A stretch of DNA of 64,000 nucleotides from Anticarsia gemmatalis (taxonomy: Eukaryota > Arthropoda > Insecta > Lepidoptera > Erebidae): the NCBI RefSeq assembly GCF_050436995.1, contig NC_134765.1, positions 3,499,501 through 3,563,500 on the forward strand, written 5' to 3'. Below the pieces are notes generated by a model. It was not told the DNA's origin. It did not search any database and saw only the letters and a list, made by a program, of their open reading frames with translations. Below are positions 61,144 through 64,000 of the stretch, one piece after another; position 1 is the first letter of the stretch, and the number at the start of each line of letters is the position of its first letter. Both the position numbers and the translations under genes were made by a program.

Positions 61144-61537
61144 AATCTAACCTATATGTTAGGGAGTATATTATATTTGTTAAGAAACTGTTTTAAAGAA
61201 CGCTTAGGTATGCAAGGTTTCATCACGATGTTAACCTTCACTGAAAAATAAGTAACAATTATTTCCACACACATTTAACTTTGAGTCTTTGATGTGTTGC
61301 TGACTACTATTCCAAACCTATATCGCTTTCATGGGAAGTGAATGTATGTATAGATCTCTTGGCTATCACGTTGGCTGTTAGTGAATTGATGGTATTCTTT
61401 TCGCTTCGGAAAATCTTTTTATGGGTATAAAAACGCTGTCACATGCTAGTTTTTATTGGCAACAACAGTTAATAACATCACAATCAGAGTGCATTAAAGT
61501 GTCTCAATGTGGTGTGAATGCATTTGTTATCGTTCAG

Positions 61538-61624
61538 GATCGGCTTACGAAAGCGCTGCGCGGACGCCGGCGCGGCAAGCAGACCGAGACGAGCCGTTAC
61601 CGTCAGGGGCAGGCAGATACCGAG
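61538..61624 (+). CDS. candidate internal coding exon (87 bp, 29 codons)
   Basis: A GC- and CpG-rich island begins right after an acceptor-like 'tttgttatcgttcag' and ends at a donor-like 'accgag|gtgaaagt'. Its length is a multiple of three, and the frame open across it reads 'DRLTKALRGRRRGKQTETSR' and then 'YRQGQADTE'. The peptide is basic and hydrophilic, suiting a linker or cytoplasmic loop. I recognise no family. The contrast in base use with the AT-rich flanks is the main support. No partner exon lies within the window, so it would be one exon of a gene with very long introns. An old repeat fragment is the alternative. Confidence 0.35.
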
Positions 61625-61629
61625 GTGAA

Positions 61630-62690
61630 AGTATGTTATGTAATGTAAGGATTCTTCAAGAAAAACTCTGATGTAATGTGGGTGATTGAATAATGCTGTT
61701 TCAGTATTTGCTAGCATAAAATAGTCGGTAAATTTTAGGAATGTTTGAATTATTTAAACAATCTTTGAGGTTCGTGTTGTCCGGACATTGGTTATAATTT
61801 GAAAAATAAATATATAATATACATTTTGTTTCAATAGACTAGGGCTCAAACACAAAATCTATGTAAATTAAATACAAATTACTAATGCATGTGATGCAGT
61901 TTATTTTGGGTGTAGGAACATGGGTCAGATTCAGTAAAATAGTGACAGAAGGACGGTTAAAGTCGGTTCTAACTTTAACATAATATGTAATTCAATAATA
62001 ATTTCAAGTCCGTATTTCCATGTTCAACTAATTTCAACGATAATTATTTCGTGTCTGCCTATGAAAAAAATGCAACTACAACAACATTATCATTCTGAAT
62101 CAAACCAAGAATGTTTCCATCGGAAGCCATAGTCTTCAACGCTTCGTTATAATTCCTTCATTTCTCATAATGGGGTAAAGAAATTACATGTGTTGTTCCG
62201 TTTTATCGTCCCAATGCGGAACTGAGAGCACAGTTATATACAATTGTCAACCGTTGGTGCAATCAGCGTAGCGATCAAATTGACGAGAAAATTGTTACGT
62301 GGAGTCTAAGGTGCTGTAGACTGCTGCATTACTGATCAGTGGAGTATGGCACTGCTTAAGGGTGTGACGGGACTAATTGCTGGCTGTTCTAGGTGGGTGA
62401 TTTATGCAGATCTAGTGTGTGTGTCATTTTCTTGAAGAGGTTTCTTTTGTCGCATAATTGTTTTTTGGCAATATATGAGTAGGTAGGTTAAGGATCGTGT
62501 TGGTTTTGGTTAGGTAAAGGTAAATAATAAACAATAAAGTTTATGAATCAAAAGGTGCCTGAAATGCCATCTTACGAAAAAGGCAGCAGTCCTCTGATGA
62601 TCTGATGATTTTCACTTGGTAAAGATACGAATACAGATTCTGTGTACGATAGATAATTTTGTTTGAGAACTGAAAATAATACTACAATCA
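61630..62690. other. AT-rich DNA, nothing recognised
   Basis: No gene, RNA or repeat could be supported here. Confidence 0.45.
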
Positions 62691-62697
62691 TGGAAAG

Positions 62698-62802
62698 TCC
62701 CCCACTCGCACCAGGCCAGCGTGGTGGACTCAGGGCCTAAACCCTACCTCGTTCGAGAAGGGACTCTTGCCTACCAGCGGGACAGTAAAGAGTTAAAATA
62801 AA
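62698..62802 (+). repeat. LINE 3' tail copy
   Basis: 'cgcaccaggccagcgtggtg', 'cctacctcgttcgagaaggg' and 'accagcgggacagtaaagag', followed by an A-rich end. Same family as 24282-24384. Confidence 0.6.
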
Positions 62803-62809
62803 GTTATTG

Positions 62810-64000
62810 ACGTTTCGTATCTAGAAAAAATATTATATTATCAATAGGCGTATAATATACGTGATAATATCTCAAAGATATACACAGCCATAGGTGACCA
62901 TTAAAATGATCAATCATCGAAACTTTTTGTCTCATAGTGTCAAAACCAAATGTGTTTGTTTTACTAAATGTCATGGTTAGTGACTAACCTTTTAGTCAGT
63001 TTTCCAAGGGCTTCCTTCAATGACTGGTTTTCCGGGATCTTTGGTTCTCACGTCCCACATATAATGAAACTGATTGATTGTGTGTTTTATCCTTCTTCTG
63101 ATTATTTACTGTCGTCACTTATGATGTATCATCGATTAAGATCTCGCCACCTTTGATGATACACTTGAGATTTCATTATTGAAAATAATATTATTATTGT
63201 ACAATAAGCTGCCTAATTAAGAAGTGTTTAATGCAGTTAGTATTGAGGGTATTACTTTAATCTAGTAACTTGTGTAGACGATTATGTATGCAAGTTTCGC
63301 GTTTGACGTAGGTGTACATAGTTGTGAATTTAGAACATCAGTGTTCTGCAGGTTAATACTATGTTTGATACAGCTGCTACTATTATTGAAATTGTTAATT
63401 AAAATCTAGATAAAATTAGGTTCTTCAACAAGTTGTCGGAGCACACAAAGCTGGTATTCGTAGGTCTCAATTACTTCAAGTTAGATTTGAATGCCGTTCG
63501 ATTCAGTGGGTGTAATTACAAATTTGTTGATTTTTGTGGGTTTTCTCAAACGATCTCAAACAGTATTATATTGTTTACTAGCCCTTAAAGACACTCAAAG
63601 TATTTGAAAGTCTTTTTGGTAAAAGTACCACCAATCAATGTGACAGATATTTAACTGTTAAAAGACCTTTATATTAGTGACATCACAAAAACCACATCCT
63701 TTATCTTAAATTCTGTATAGAACATAAAAGAAGACGTACTCAATAAGTGAATGGCAGCCTAAAGTACTAGTATAGTTCAAAACATGAATAATTCCATTCA
63801 TATCGTTTAAATAGCAAGTAAACAATCGTATTCCACAATCGATGATTCATAGCTAAATGGCTAAATGTTGATGATATTATAAGAATTTAGCTGCGGATGT
63901 GAGCCAATGCCAATAGACATCAAGGATCTTATGTTTGTTTTGTGTTAGGCTTGCTGCAGGTTAGGCGATCTCATTGCAGAAAATATAATTTTTCATTTCA
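62810..64000. other. AT-rich DNA, nothing recognised
   Basis: The short plus-strand frame at 62968-63156 has no domain. No RNA or repeat is recognised up to the window end. Confidence 0.45.

Overview
This window looks like a stretch of AT-rich lepidopteran (moth or butterfly) nuclear DNA: a long intron or an intergenic tract. The clade call rests on repeat families I recognise from moth genomes. They include the 'actagctgacccgcgcaactt...' element, the 'ggccagcgtggtgga...cccagcagtgggac' 3' tails, tRNA-derived SINE fragments and 5S-rRNA-derived repeats. I found no complete protein-coding gene that I could defend. Nearly all open frames are short, AT-biased and without recognisable domains. The only recognisable protein remnants belong to transposons.

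Layout. 1-4.6 kb: non-coding, with a tRNA-like SINE remnant, a degenerate ~51-58 bp tandem array and one dispersed repeat. 4.61-6.86 kb: a palindromic, broken Transib-type DNA transposon (CGGCG target duplication, heptamer-like CACTGTG end) with transposase fragments on both strands, followed directly by a SINE. 7-22 kb: mostly unassigned AT-rich DNA with SINE and LINE-tail remnants, a three-copy ~227 bp tandem repeat (12.7-13.3 kb) and a small CpG-rich block (14.7 kb). 22.8 kb: a perfect 21-bp-arm palindrome. 27.8-28.45 kb: a 640-bp MITE with long, asymmetrically duplicated inverted repeats and an 8-bp target duplication. 30.37-30.45 kb: a 70-bp hairpin flanked by TTAA, and just after it a 5S-derived repeat. 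31-47 kb: almost featureless. 47.90-48.01 kb: an apparently intact 5S rRNA gene on the minus strand. 49.36-50.88 kb: a Mutator-like element with 538-bp terminal inverted repeats, a 9-bp target duplication and a FLYWCH-type zinc-finger reading frame inside. 51-64 kb: regulatory-looking motifs, a 37-bp alternating purine/pyrimidine tract with tandem E-boxes, a three-unit 5S-like array (59.94-60.2 kb), more dispersed repeats, and one GC-rich 87-bp candidate coding exon with good splice borders (61.54 kb).

Functionally the window is a set of transposon insertions of different kinds in AT-rich DNA, plus one likely active Pol III gene (5S). Full CRE palindromes (TGACGTCA) appear six times, more than expected by chance at this base composition. 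Together with the candidate exon, this makes a long regulatory intron of an unseen gene plausible but unproven.
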